Positions 42,901-50,038 of a stretch of DNA of 64,000 nt are shown here, in pieces (positions within the stretch are counted from its first letter, which is position 1; the number at the start of each line of letters is the position of its first letter). Under the pieces are notes generated by a model. It was not told the DNA's origin, searched no databases, and worked only from the letters and a program-made list of their open reading frames with translations. Location: positions 7,196,501 to 7,260,500 of the forward strand of contig JAWHQI010000079.1 of assembly GCA_033032865.1 (NCBI GenBank), given 5' to 3'. Source of the stretch: Dactylorhiza incarnata (Eukaryota; Streptophyta; Magnoliopsida; Asparagales; Orchidaceae). The translations under genes were made by a program, and so were the position numbers.

Positions 42901-45540
42901 ATTTCTATCCTAATTATGCATACAATAAAACACCTAAGAAATTATGTTTGAATTATGTTTCAGCAACACCAAGGTGCAGAATAAATAAAGTGCAGTAATT
43001 ACAAAAACAGATAAACAGTAAGCAATAAATAAGGGGACAGCACAGAAAAAGCACAACACAGAAGACACAAGATTTTATAGAGGTTCCCCAAAATGTGGGT
43101 AGTCCTCTCTTCTACCACCTTGTAGGAATGCACAACCTGTGCTTGAGTCTTTTGATAAGGAGACTCTTAGAACCAAAGATCTTTTGATAATGAGATCTTG
43201 AACACTCAGATCTTTTGATAAGGAGATCTTGAACCACTCAGATCTTTTGATAAGGAGATCTTGAACCACTCAGATCTTTTGATAAGGAGATTTTGAACCA
43301 CTGAATCCTTTGAAGAGGGATTCTTAAAACTCCGTACAGTTGAAGAAGTTGAAGGAAGAAGGAGGATGGAGAAGAAGATTTCTGTTCTCAGAATTCTATA
43401 GAAGCTTTCAGCTTCTATTTTTCCTTTCTATGAATCTGCTAATGATGAACCCTTGTTTAAGATTGTGATGTTTTGCAAGGGTTATTTTCTTCAGTTCCTT
43501 TTGTCTTTCTTTTGCTTGCTATCTGGCTGCTATATGATGTTGATGAAGAAGAAGCTCAGTTTTCTGTTCTGAAGGAGCACTTGTTTTCTCTGTTTTGTCT
43601 CTGATAGGGTTCCAGGAGCAAGAAGAAGAAAGGGGGAACCCTAATCGACAAAACTATATCAGATAGTGATGAATGCTCTGTATTCTTCTCTCTTCTCTTC
43701 CTATTTATTGTCCATCATTAATTTTGAATTCTTTTCCTCTTTTAGGTTGTCCTGAAAAGGCACAATCTTGGATAATTAATCCTTCTTTCTTCATTTGCGT
43801 CGACTTGATATACTCCAACTGAGAGGTTGAGTTGTTTGGATTTCTAGTCTGAGTTGCGTTGACATCAATTCGAAGTTGCGTCGACTTCTATTCGACGCAA
43901 TTATTAACTCAACCCAAATTATGGTTGTCTTGACCTGGTCTTGACACTCTAAGTTGAGTGTGACATCCCAAGACATCTAATGACCAAAATACCCTCACTA
44001 TACACTGAGTAATAAAATCTAAGAGATAAAATCACCTTAGTTAATTTGTTAAGTTAAATCAAGGAGTTTTTCCCAACAGATTTTATGGCAGATAAACTTT
44101 TTCATCATTTAATATACAATATGGGAATTATAATTATAATGATTGAAATTTGAAAAAAAAATAGAATCTGATTGTCGCGCATGTCTTCTATTAATTTGTA
44201 TTCATATTTAAATAATTAAATTTGAAAACGCATCTTGTATCCTAGTTTCTTTTTTCAAAAATCACGAATCTCGTATCTGTTTTGTATCGTATCACGTATC
44301 CTTTCTTTGTCTCGATGCAACATAAATTGAAAAACCCTCTTCCATCTACAAGATAATCAAATTAAGAAACATCAGAACACTTTTATGAGAAAATAGAACT
44401 CATGCTATACAATTATACATGACAAATTGTCTCAAATTAAATGGTATGACAGAAGTCACAATAATGGATAATCTAACATTTTGCATAAATGGAGATCAAA
44501 ATTGAAATTTTTGAAAGTTCTTTAAAGAAATATATTCATGGGATCATGAAAATAAGGGTAATGAGTGTCATTGTGATGTAAAAAATAAGGTAAGCCTACC
44601 GAAAGTAGAATAAGCAGTGCCAATGTGCTAAAAAGAGGACAAAAAAGTATAAATAAAAAAAGAAACATCAAAAAAGGAACATGAGTATAAAAGCAACCAT
44701 ACAGCATACCTGCGTTGCGATAACCAGGGTGAATGAGGAAAAGAACAAAGGATTTCCTTCTATCAGAGCTTCAGGAGACTCCTCAACAAATTTAGCTTTA
44801 ACAGCATCATTCAACTCCTGCAGAAAGGCACACACGCACTTTGCCTTTGATTGCGACAGGCTTGCATCATCCACTGAAAAATGACCCCAAAAAAGCATAA
44901 TCAAATGAATCACAGATCTAAAGAAGATCACATAAATTAGAAAACAATCACTTACACATGAAATTATTTCCAAGATCATGTTTCTCCACTTTGGTCCCAT
45001 CAACTACAGTGATACTGCCAACGCCACCAAGAACAAGATTCTTCAGCGCCTCCGACCCAGTTGGACCACAGTTAAGAAGGCATATGCTGGCTTTTTCTAG
45101 GTCTTCTTGTCCTTGCTCACCCCAAATCCTACAATACGCATCAGCTGAGATACTGAAACCAACAAGATGTATCCCTCATCCTACATTTATTTCGCAGAAA
45201 ACGTTGACACTGAAATCTAAATGACTAGTTTCACATCATATGCAGCAGGGAGTCATAAACCGTAATTTTTTTAACCGATCAGAATCTCGTGGTCGGCATC
45301 TGATCGAAGAGCTGTCAGAATAGGACAAGAGATAGAATTGTATATAGTTTACATTCGGAAACGACATGATGGAGGACATAGGACAGATCTTACTTCGGAA
45401 ACAAAGCCAAAAAAAAAAGGAAAGAAGAGAGGAGAATGCCGAAAGCCTGTAAAGAAAGCTGAAAACTTTACAAGATGGGTTGGTAAAAGTGAGAAGTACC
45501 TAAGCTGGCGATCGTATTTGGTCTTGGACTCGGCAGCCAT
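15591..45540 (-). CDS. AXR1: AXR1, NEDD8/RUB-activating enzyme E1 regulatory subunit (exons 1-10, 3' end outside window)
   Basis: AXR1 pairs with ECR1 to adenylate NEDD8/RUB and pass it to RCE1 for cullin modification, which sustains SCF function in auxin signalling. Exons: 45540-45500, 45128-44956, 44873-44710, 34622-34512, 34418-34339, 34175-34025, 33944-33851, 31074-30986, 15928-15855, 15753-15591. All introns are GT-AG and every phase fits, giving 380 codons without a stop. Family hallmarks: [16 protein letters not shown] at the start, [19 protein letters not shown] (adenylation fold), [67 protein letters not shown]. The family is about 540 residues, so some 160 C-terminal residues are missing here. 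Introns 3, 7 and 8 contain transposons. Either intron 10 exceeds 15.5 kb or the gene is truncated. Confidence 0.93.
16051..16189 (+). repeat. 5' LTR of the intron-8 copia element
   Basis: A short LTR beginning TGTTGAAAGTCAAGC and ending TTCTTCAACA. Most of it is repeated in the split 3' LTR (20724-20762 plus 30384 onward), including a shared stretch ending gaaatgtgaaggagaacttcg. Confidence 0.75.
16528..17396 (+). pseudogene. Copia gag with zinc knuckle (intron-8 element)
   Basis: ATG at 16528 starts a gag-type frame ([20 protein letters not shown]) that stops at 16866, then continues in another frame from 16902 ([20 protein letters not shown]) to the CCHC knuckle [14 protein letters not shown] near 17310-17345. 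At least one indel separates the two parts. It was the particle-forming and RNA-binding protein of the element. Confidence 0.8.
17403..20660 (+). pseudogene. Copia pol (protease to RNase H), degenerate
   Basis: Protease remnant [14 protein letters not shown] near 17585. Integrase zinc-finger region [15 protein letters not shown] and CQSCEFGKY at 17965-18085. Post-integrase stretch [20 protein letters not shown] near 18690. RT from 19431 ([18 protein letters not shown]) through [16 protein letters not shown] at about 19757-19800. RNase H end at 20414-20632 ([20 protein letters not shown]). The frame breaks at least six times, so no functional polyprotein is possible. Confidence 0.85.
20763..22190 (-). 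repeat. 3' LTR of the Athila-like element
   Basis: 1428 bp. In element orientation the TATA box TATATATA lies at 21641-21648 (minus). Directly upstream of it are three near-perfect palindromes with arms such as GCGCACGACCA at 21681-21703, 21788-21810 and 21882-21904, plus half-sites (GTGGTCGTGCG). ORFs here recur identically in the other LTR and are not genes. Confidence 0.95.
22191..22200 (-). other. Polypurine tract of the Athila-like element
   Basis: On the minus strand TCTGGGGGTG precedes the 3' LTR start TGATGAGT directly. This is where plus-strand DNA synthesis of the element would be primed. Confidence 0.75.
22201..23968 (-). other. Region between integrase and 3' LTR of the Athila-like element
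   Basis: About 1.77 kb with no frame longer than 83 codons on the element strand. Athila elements often carry an env-like ORF here; none is recognisable, so it is lost or was never present. Second polypurine-like stretches (CTGGGGG) occur near 22716 and 23617 on the minus strand. Confidence 0.6.
23969..28753 (-). pseudogene. Athila-like gag-pol polyprotein with two nonsense codons
   Basis: One frame of 1595 codons from ATG 28753 to a stop at 23969. In order: gag ([20 protein letters not shown]), protease ([13 protein letters not shown]), RT ([25 protein letters not shown], catalytic VFMDDF), RNase H ([25 protein letters not shown]), integrase zinc finger (H, H, CDECQ) and catalytic core ([26 protein letters not shown]), then the C-terminal tail. 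Two TGA codons at 26066-26068 (VLN*EKCHF) and 24251-24253 (EKTKK*HD) lie where the family normally has tryptophan. Otherwise the frame is open, so inactivation is recent. Confidence 0.93.
28927..28944 (-). other. tRNA-Asp primer binding site of the Athila-like element
   Basis: TGGCGCCGTTGCCGGGGA on the minus strand, six bases after the end of the 5' LTR. This is the usual primer site of Athila-lineage elements and fixes the element's orientation. Confidence 0.9.
28951..30378 (-). repeat. 5' LTR of the Athila-like element
   Basis: 1428 bp, same length as the partner. TATA box at 29829-29836 (minus); the palindromes recur at 29869-29891, 29976-29998 and 30070-30092. Seven transitions against the other LTR were counted by eye. 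Confidence 0.95.
30690..30895. repeat. Foldback (MITE-like) inverted repeat in AXR1 intron 8
   Basis: Two arms of about 60 bp (about 30692-30752 and 30836-30895) pair with few mismatches around the core ATTATTTTATGATATTTC. A direct repeat of about 48 bp (around 30803-30855 and 30904-30953, GTAGAGTTATTGCAAAGAGT and variant) overlaps its right side. It ends only about 90 bp from AXR1 exon 8. Confidence 0.65.
30986..31074 (-). CDS. AXR1: AXR1 exon 8
   Basis: An 89-bp exon completing the split serine codon of exon 7, then [20 protein letters not shown] and WILVAALK, ending in phase 0 at GTGAAT. It stands alone between intron 7 (solo LTR) and the 15-kb intron 8 (nested copia and Athila-like elements). 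Confidence 0.92.
31075..32103. other. AXR1 intron 7, left part
   Basis: AT-rich intron without recognisable genes. The open frames at 31298-31486 and 31619-31834 have no family features and lack supporting signals. Confidence 0.6.
32104..33576 (+). mobile_element. Solo LTR in AXR1 intron 7
   Basis: A 1473-bp unit from TGATGGGAACC to CCATGTGTCA, flanked by CCTAT on both sides (32099-32103 and 33577-33581). TATAAATA at 32335-32342 in the plus orientation, with CCAATCATAGTCGT upstream. The promoter-to-R stretch matches the solo LTR at 10314-11521. It is antisense to AXR1. Confidence 0.85.
33851..34622 (-). CDS. AXR1: AXR1 exons 4-7
   Basis: Exon 4 (34622-34512, 37 codons) reads [19 protein letters not shown] to LVRISLK. 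Exon 5 (34418-34339) reads [20 protein letters not shown]. Exon 6 (34175-34025) reads [20 protein letters not shown] to [10 protein letters not shown]. Exon 7 (33944-33851) reads [20 protein letters not shown] to PHEIS. The introns between them are short, about 80-165 bp, in contrast with the flanking 10.1-kb intron 3 and 2.8-kb intron 7. Confidence 0.93.
34623..35417. other. AXR1 intron 3, right of exon 4
   Basis: Very AT-rich intron sequence; nothing coding is seen. A GC-rich patch near 34846-34905 may be a relic of another insertion. Confidence 0.5.
35418..35633. mobile_element. Tourist-like (PIF/Harbinger) MITE
   Basis: 216 bp, flanked by TTA on both sides (35415-35417 and 35634-35636), with inverted ends GGCTCTATTTGGCACGG and GATTCCGTTTGGTACGG. 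The TTA duplication and the GGCTCTGTTTGG-type end are standard for this superfamily. No coding capacity. It lies in AXR1 intron 3. Confidence 0.85.
36078..36818. repeat. Foldback element with about 200-bp inverted arms
   Basis: The arms 36078-36275 and 36628-36818 are inverted copies. Shared words include TCATCATTACAA, AAGTTTCCAAGAGTTTC and CGGATATGATATGTAA, each present in reverse complement on the other side. The centre (36276-36627) has no recognisable gene. Confidence 0.65.
36912..38628 (-). repeat. 3' LTR of the intron-3 SIRE-like element
   Basis: 1717 bp, starting TGTTGGGAAAAACTC in element orientation. The U3 half (about 38028-38450) holds many TCGACG-type words. Near 37238-37365 a 32-bp unit (AGATCTTTTGATAAGGAGAT and on) is tandemly repeated four times. 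A weak TATA-like AATAAATAG lies near 37757 (minus). Confidence 0.85.
38629..38638 (-). other. Polypurine tract of the intron-3 SIRE-like element
   Basis: AGGGGGAGAT on the minus strand directly before the LTR start TGTTGGG. The same tract precedes the LTR of the SIRE-like element at 53345. Confidence 0.8.
38847..40592 (-). pseudogene. Extra (env-position) ORF of the SIRE-like element
   Basis: Begins with [20 protein letters not shown] at 40592 and holds an alpha-helical domain with [20 protein letters not shown]. It breaks near 39830-39920 and continues in other frames to a charged tail ([14 protein letters not shown]) ending at 38847. It has the position of the env-like gene of SIRE-type elements, between pol and the polypurine tract, but no signal peptide or membrane segment is evident. 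The related protein at 55321-57983 shares the LTDVIGNGLLCKTGSHD stretch. Function unknown. Confidence 0.6.
40740..41110. repeat. TCGACG-rich stretch before the extra ORF
   Basis: Repeated GTCGACGCA, GCGTCGA and TTCGACGC words at roughly 20-30-bp spacing, like the U3 of the same element's LTR (38028-38450). It lies 150-520 bp upstream of the extra ORF start. Confidence 0.65.
41357..42702 (-). pseudogene. SIRE-like gag, fragmented
   Basis: N-terminal gag at 42702-42418 ([39 protein letters not shown]), then after a break a coiled-coil section at 42261-41722 ([40 protein letters not shown]) and a C-terminal piece at 41725-41357. No CCHC knuckle is seen. Stops and frame changes make it non-functional. 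Confidence 0.75.
42823..42836 (-). other. Primer binding site (tRNA-Met type) of the intron-3 SIRE-like element
   Basis: TTGGTATCAGAGAG on the minus strand directly after the LTR end CACTTTCA. It closely matches the TGGTATCAGAGC site used by most plant copia elements and fixes the orientation. Confidence 0.8.
42838..44078 (-). repeat. 5' LTR of the intron-3 SIRE-like element, deleted in U3
   Basis: 1241 bp. It aligns with the 3' LTR except for a loss of about 476 bp corresponding to 37860-38340 of the other copy, which removes most of the TCGACG words. The 32-bp tandem units recur at about 43165-43300. Confidence 0.85.
44326..44709. other. AXR1 intron 3, next to exon 3
   Basis: AT-rich intron sequence with no recognisable gene or repeat. 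Confidence 0.6.
44710..45540 (-). CDS. AXR1: AXR1 exons 1-3
   Basis: Exon 1 (45540-45500) starts at ATG with [13 protein letters not shown] and ends in phase 2 at GTACTT. Exon 2 (45128-44956) gives [19 protein letters not shown] and on to DLGNNFM, phase 1, donor GTAAGT. Exon 3 (44873-44710) gives [17 protein letters not shown] to FTLVIATQ, phase 0, donor GTATGC. These encode the N-terminal half of the adenylation-like domain. Confidence 0.93.
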
Positions 45541-45676
45541 TGGAGATAGGCGGAGAATCGTGCTTGCGAGCTGGAGAATTTCTAGTTTCGGGTCTTGAAC
45601 GAAAACCCTGGAGGGGAAAGGCGCATAAAAGTTCAAATCGGCTTTTTTTTAGAATAATTTTAAGTTCAAATCAATT
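45541..45676. promoter_or_regulatory. Divergent 136-bp interval between AXR1 and the Mutator gene
   Basis: The two start codons face away from each other with 136 bp between them. CATAAAAG at 45624-45631 is a TATA-like sequence on the plus (Mutator gene) strand. AAGTTCAAATC occurs twice (about 45630 and 45662). No clear TATA box for AXR1 is seen. The leaders of both genes and a shared promoter would have to fit here or overlap the neighbouring gene. Confidence 0.4.
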
Positions 45677-48352
45677 TTGGCCATGGGCAAATCAATGTTA
45701 TGTGCAAACCTCATCAAAAATGGCTATCCGTACACCAAGAAACTTAAAATCCTCAACAGTAATCCTTTTCTTATTTTTCTGTGTGCAAACCTTCCCCCCC
45801 CCCCCCTAAAGCGCAAACCCTATGTCGGCGAGAATGCCCTCGCCGAAACCCCGCCTGACGTCGAAGTCACAGTCGACGATGAACGTCGACGGAGAGGAAG
45901 ACTTCCGGCGACCCCTTCGGCAGTCCTCACCTGGTTCCAGCGCGTTGGCCATGAGCCCTCCGAAAACAGCGGGACTGGAGGAAGTACCGCAAGCAGAGAT
46001 GAATGTATTAGGGCTGGGTAAGATTTTTTTTCAATGTTTCTAGTTTCTTCAATGTTTCTTACTCTAGATTCTGAAATAAATCGATTCTGACTTTAATTTT
46101 TTCTAGTTTCTTCAACGTGTCTTCTAGTTTCTTCAATTTTTTCTAGTTTCTTCAATGTTTCTAGTTTTTCTGGATTCTATTTTTTCTGAAATCTTTTTAG
46201 GGCTTAGTAGTATTTCTGGCTTAGTTTTTCTGAAATCTCATGTCTTTAATCTCATGTTTTAAAGAAATCTGGCTTAGTATTTTTTTCTAGCTTAGTTTTT
46301 TCTGAGATGAATGTATTTCTGGCTTAGTTTTTCTGAAATCTCATGTCTTTAAGAACTAGTATAATCGATTTTATGGATTAGAACTAGTATGATTTTCCAT
46401 GGGAAAATCCTCAGAGGTAGTTGCAAAGAACTAGTATGATTTTGTATTTCCTAAATGCAATAATTTTATATGATCTTGGCTTCATTTCCAATTTCAGATC
46501 GTGCATTTCGGGTGACAAATTTGTAGAAGAAGGTGAAGATTCAATAGAAGGTAAATTTTAGTACTCATTATTTTAGTGTTTACTGTATTATCTTATTCGT
46601 ATTTTATGCATTAATTGATGAAAGTTGTTGTGGGATTTAGGTAAAGTAGTCGAAGTGGATGTCGGATCTCATTTTGAGACCCGACAATTGTTTGCATCTA
46701 AAGAAATACTCACTGAGTGGGTTCGAGGTGTTGGTCGAAGTTTGGGTTTTGTTGTAACAATAAGAGGTTCAGATAAGATTATAGGGCGACTTCCACCTCG
46801 CGTGTTCCTAGGGTGTGATAGAGGAGGCAGATGTCGTGATAATCAAAAGAAGAAGGAATATATGAAGAAAAAACCCAGAAAAAGATCTAGTAAGCGTTGT
46901 GATTGTCCGTTCATCATCAAAGGACAAAAAATGGCTAATGTTGATGAATGGAAGCTTGATGTGGTTTGTGGAAAACACAATCACGAGTGGGTTCATTTGG
47001 AAGCACATCCATATGCTGGACGGTTGAATGAGGACGAGGAAAAATTAGTTGAGCAAATGTATGGTTCAGGGGTGAAGCCAAGAAAAATATTATCCGCTGT
47101 GAAGAAAAGTAGTGTTGCAAACACAACAACTATAAGAACCATTTATAATGAGAGAGTCAAGTTACAGAAGAAGGCTTTAGATGGAGCAACACCAATTCAA
47201 TTTCTATATAAGTGTATTAACATGGAGGGTTATGTATGCTACAACAAAGTAGACGAGAGGAGCAATCAACTACGCTATCTTTTTTTTGCTCATCCAGTCT
47301 CTATCAAACTGAGTCATATGTTTCCTACTGTTTTTCAGCTAGACTGCACGTATAAGACTAACAGGTATCGCATGCCATTGTTGTGCATTGTTGGAGTTAC
47401 TTCTACATATCAGTCCTTCTTTTCTTGTTTCACGTTCATGTGTGATGAAACAGAAGTCAGTTACAGGTGGGCACTAGATTGTTTTAAGTCCATACTTGAA
47501 CCAAGCTCTTTACCAGTTGTGATGGTGACAGATAGAGAGCTTGCCTTAATGAATGCAATGAAAGTTGTATTTCCACATGCAAAAAATATTTTATGTCAGG
47601 TGCACATAAATAGAAACATATTGGCAAATTGTAAAAAACATTTTAGTAAGGGGAAAGAATTTGAGCGGTTCATGTTGGCATGGCAGCGGGTGGTTACAGC
47701 AAGTACTGAAAATGATGTCACTCTGATGTTTAATACACTAGTGTCTGATTTCTCTGAGGATTATCCTGAAGCTTTGGCATATGTAAATAACTCATGGCTA
47801 GAACCATACAGGGAGTATTTTGTATGTGCATGGACTGATAAGTATCTACATTTGGGAAGTTCTACTACAAATCGAGTAGAGAGTGCTCATAGCCAGTTGA
47901 AAAAATTTCTTGAAGTTTCCATTGGTAATTTAGGAACCATATGGAAGACATTTGACCAAATGATCAATTTGCAGCACACTGATATCAAGAGGTCATTTGG
48001 GCAAAGTTGTATACAAGTGAATAAAGACTACACTGGTTCTTTATACACTGATCTCCTGGGGCATGTGTCTCTTAAGGCACTACAATTCATTAAGGAGGAA
48101 GAAGATTTGGCGAAAAAAGGTAATCAATTTAAACAAGCTTACGTCTTTCTAATTATTTTACATATCTAATTTCTAATTGATTTTTGATGGTTTGCAGGTT
48201 CACATTTGGCAGCTAATGAATGTACACATAAAAAAAGGTTTACATTTGGCTTACCTTGTGCGCACGAGCTTATGTCTTTCATATCTCAATCAAAGCCTTG
48301 CCAAAGCTTTGGAGAAATCTTATGTCTTGATTCAAATGTTTTGATATTTTAG
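45677..48352 (+). CDS. MuDR-family (MULE) transposase with FAR1-like N-terminal and SWIM-like C-terminal regions
   Basis: Four exons: 45677-46017, 46499-46551, 46641-48119 and 48198-48352. All junctions are GT-AG with matching phases, giving 675 residues and no internal stop. A basic Cys-rich region (CDRGGRCRDNQKKKEYM, CDCPF, CGKHNHEW) resembles FAR1-type DNA-binding domains. The transposase core has the expected acids in QLDCTYKTNRYRM, VVMVTDREL and TTNRVESAHS, and the CQVHINRN C/H motif. The C-terminus ECTHKKRFTFGLPCAHEL is a SWIM-type finger whose first Cys is replaced by Glu. It may be an autonomous Mutator element or a domesticated FRS-like gene. Degenerate inverted copies near 45682-45760 and 48605-48690 (AAAATGGCTAT core) favour a transposon. 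Start codon choice in exon 1 is tentative. Confidence 0.8.
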
Positions 48353-48783
48353 TGAACTTGAACTTATTTTAATGTTCAAGATTAGTGAACGTATTTTTAA
48401 CAGTATTGTTTCCATTTAACTACACCAACAGTTTGAAGCAGCCATATTAATTTAGCAGTTAAATGGATTAGTGAATCCTGATATAATGTCTTGATTCAAA
48501 TGTTCAAGATTAGTGAACGTATTTTTGCGCTAAGATTTACAATTTTTTTAATTGGTTGGTTGTTAATAATATCGGTTTGTCGTTAACAGTATTGTTTCCA
48601 TTTAGTAATTTTCAAAACCTATGGTTTTTTTAGTAATGATGTGCTAATAGCCATTTTTGGTGTGCTTTTAACAATGCCCATAATTTTATGTGCAAATTAT
48701 TTTTTCAGGTACAAACTATGTGCAAACCAATCGCACACCCCCATAAAGAGATTTGCGATAAGTTAGTAGATTTTTTTCCCTCG

Positions 48784-48790
<7 letters not shown>
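48353..48790. other. 3' flank of the Mutator gene with possible terminal inverted repeat
   Basis: Sequence near 48605-48700 reads, in reverse complement, ATGGGCATTGTT..AAAATGGCTAT, similar to 45683-45755. This could be the right end of the Mutator element. A short direct repeat (TTGATTCAAATGTT) occurs at 48328 and 48491. Nothing else is seen. Confidence 0.4.

Positions 48791-48847
<57 letters not shown>
48791..48847. repeat. (TC)n microsatellite
   Basis: About 57 bases of uninterrupted CT dinucleotides. The Ser-Leu and Arg-Glu repeat frames over it are artefacts. Confidence 0.95.
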
Positions 48848-48851
<4 letters not shown>

Positions 48852-48914
48852 TGCATTTGTGGATTTCTCACCTTCCCATTGGATTTTAAATTTGTAAGAG
48901 TTGTATGTTTCTTA

Positions 48915-50038
48915 GGCTCTGTTTGGCGCGGCGTTTTGGTAGTGGGGTGCCGCAGTGTTTGAAAATGCCACATCAAATTTTTTGCGAAGGCGACTAGAGT
49001 CGATGCCACGACGAAATCGCCCTATTTCGCGATTTCGGAGTAGCAAAAATTTATCGTGACTCCAGAAATCGCGCGTCTCCCCCACTCATTTCTGCCCGTC
49101 GTGACTGAAATCCCTGCAAGTTCCCGCAACCCTAATTCTCCTGTGATAAGCCACCTCCGCCTGTTCTTCTCTGGCGACTGGTCTCCCACAACACACCGGC
49201 GACCATTCTCCTCCACTGCAGGTAGACAGCAGCTGATACCCGCGGGATTGGTAGCGAGTTCTTCCTCTCCTTGCCTGATACCCGCACCCAATCCCCTGAC
49301 CTTCGTTCTCCAACGACTAGCCCCTCAACACGTCGGCGATCCCTAGCGTCTATTGCAGGTAACGACATTCACTGGTTGTTCATTTCATTGGTTTCGCTTC
49401 CAGATTTTCGTGATTTCTTCACTTCCATATTTTCGTGTTCAGCCAACAGTTTTCACATCCAGATTTCACTGGTTTCACTTTCAGATTTCTTCACTGGTTG
49501 CTTTTCCAGATTTTCGATTTCACTGGGTTCTTCACTCGTATCCCTATTTTTTATTCCAGATTTCACTGGGTTCTTTACTGGTATTCCAGATTTCATTGGG
49601 TTCTTCACTGATAGCCTCTGTGAGCTTCTGCAGAGTTTTAGGTATCCCTATTTTTATTAATTATTCCTTGAAAAATTTGTGTGCATATGCTTGAAAAATC
49701 TATAGATTTTTTGATTATGTAGATTTTGTTACCTGTATTGCACTCGATTACTCAGATCTGGCTCAAATTGCTTTGCCGATCACCCCAAATATTTTTGACT
49801 TGTACAGATTATATGTTTTACATGTTGTTTTATGTGACTATTGTCTAATCCTTTCCAATATTGAAGGTAAATATTATCTTGTGGATGTCGGTTATCCATT
49901 AGAAAAAGAACTTCTGAAACCATTTCGGAAACTAGATATCACTTGCCGGTCTTTGCTCGAGGTAATCGGCAAATAGAAGGATGTCGGGAGATATTTAATA
50001 ATGCACACTCCTCGCTCCGTAGTGTGATCGAAAGGTGT
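48915..50038 (+). mobile_element. 5' part of a PIF/Harbinger element
   Basis: Starts with GGCTCTGTTTGGCGCGGCG after a TTA (48912-48914), the end type of Harbinger elements, and contains a Harbinger transposase fragment at its right. It is cut at 50038 by the LTR of a SIRE-like element, so the rest should lie beyond the nested insertions, outside the window. A degenerate tandem repeat with CCAGATTTCACTGGGTTC units (about 30 bp) occupies 49460-49620. Confidence 0.65.
49863..50038 (+). pseudogene. Harbinger (DDE_Tnp_4) transposase fragment
   Basis: EGKYYLVDVGYPLEKELLKP, then in shifted frames the REIFNNAHSSLRSVIER-type region, match the last catalytic section of plant Harbinger nucleases, where the Asp of LVDVGYP is catalytic. 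A frameshift and the SIRE-like insertion break it. Confidence 0.7.

Larger units (their letters stand above)
36912..44078 (-). mobile_element. SIRE-like Ty1/copia element lacking pol, in AXR1 intron 3
   Basis: 7167 bp between GATTT duplications (36907-36911 and 44079-44083). On the minus strand: 5' LTR 42838-44078, primer site, gag pieces, no protease/integrase/RT, a TCGACG-rich stretch (40740-41110), an extra ORF (40592-38847), polypurine tract, 3' LTR 36912-38628. The pol region has been deleted or never existed, so the element would depend on others for movement. It lies in the same direction as AXR1. Confidence 0.85.
35793..44325. mobile_element. Old DNA element with inverted ends, split by the SIRE-like insertion
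   Basis: About 130 bp starting at 35793 (CTATGTTGCACGAGGACAAG) recurs inverted ending near 44325, with shared GATACGATGCG-type and TAGGATACAA words and a common AT-rich inner end. Without the 7.2-kb retrotransposon the element would be about 1.3 kb. Such ATGTTGCACGGA ends are common in plant repeats; the superfamily is not resolved. Confidence 0.5.

Noticed and set aside
46808..47129. Minus ORFs over the Mutator gene
   Set aside because: They are antisense shadows of the spliced plus-strand transposase.
48688..49009. ORFs with Ser-Leu and Arg-Glu repeats
   Set aside because: They are translations of the (TC)n microsatellite.
49022..49368. Overlapping ORFs of 75-96 codons on both strands near the Harbinger start
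   Set aside because: They overlap on both strands, show no conserved motif and fit the untranslated 5' part of the Harbinger element.
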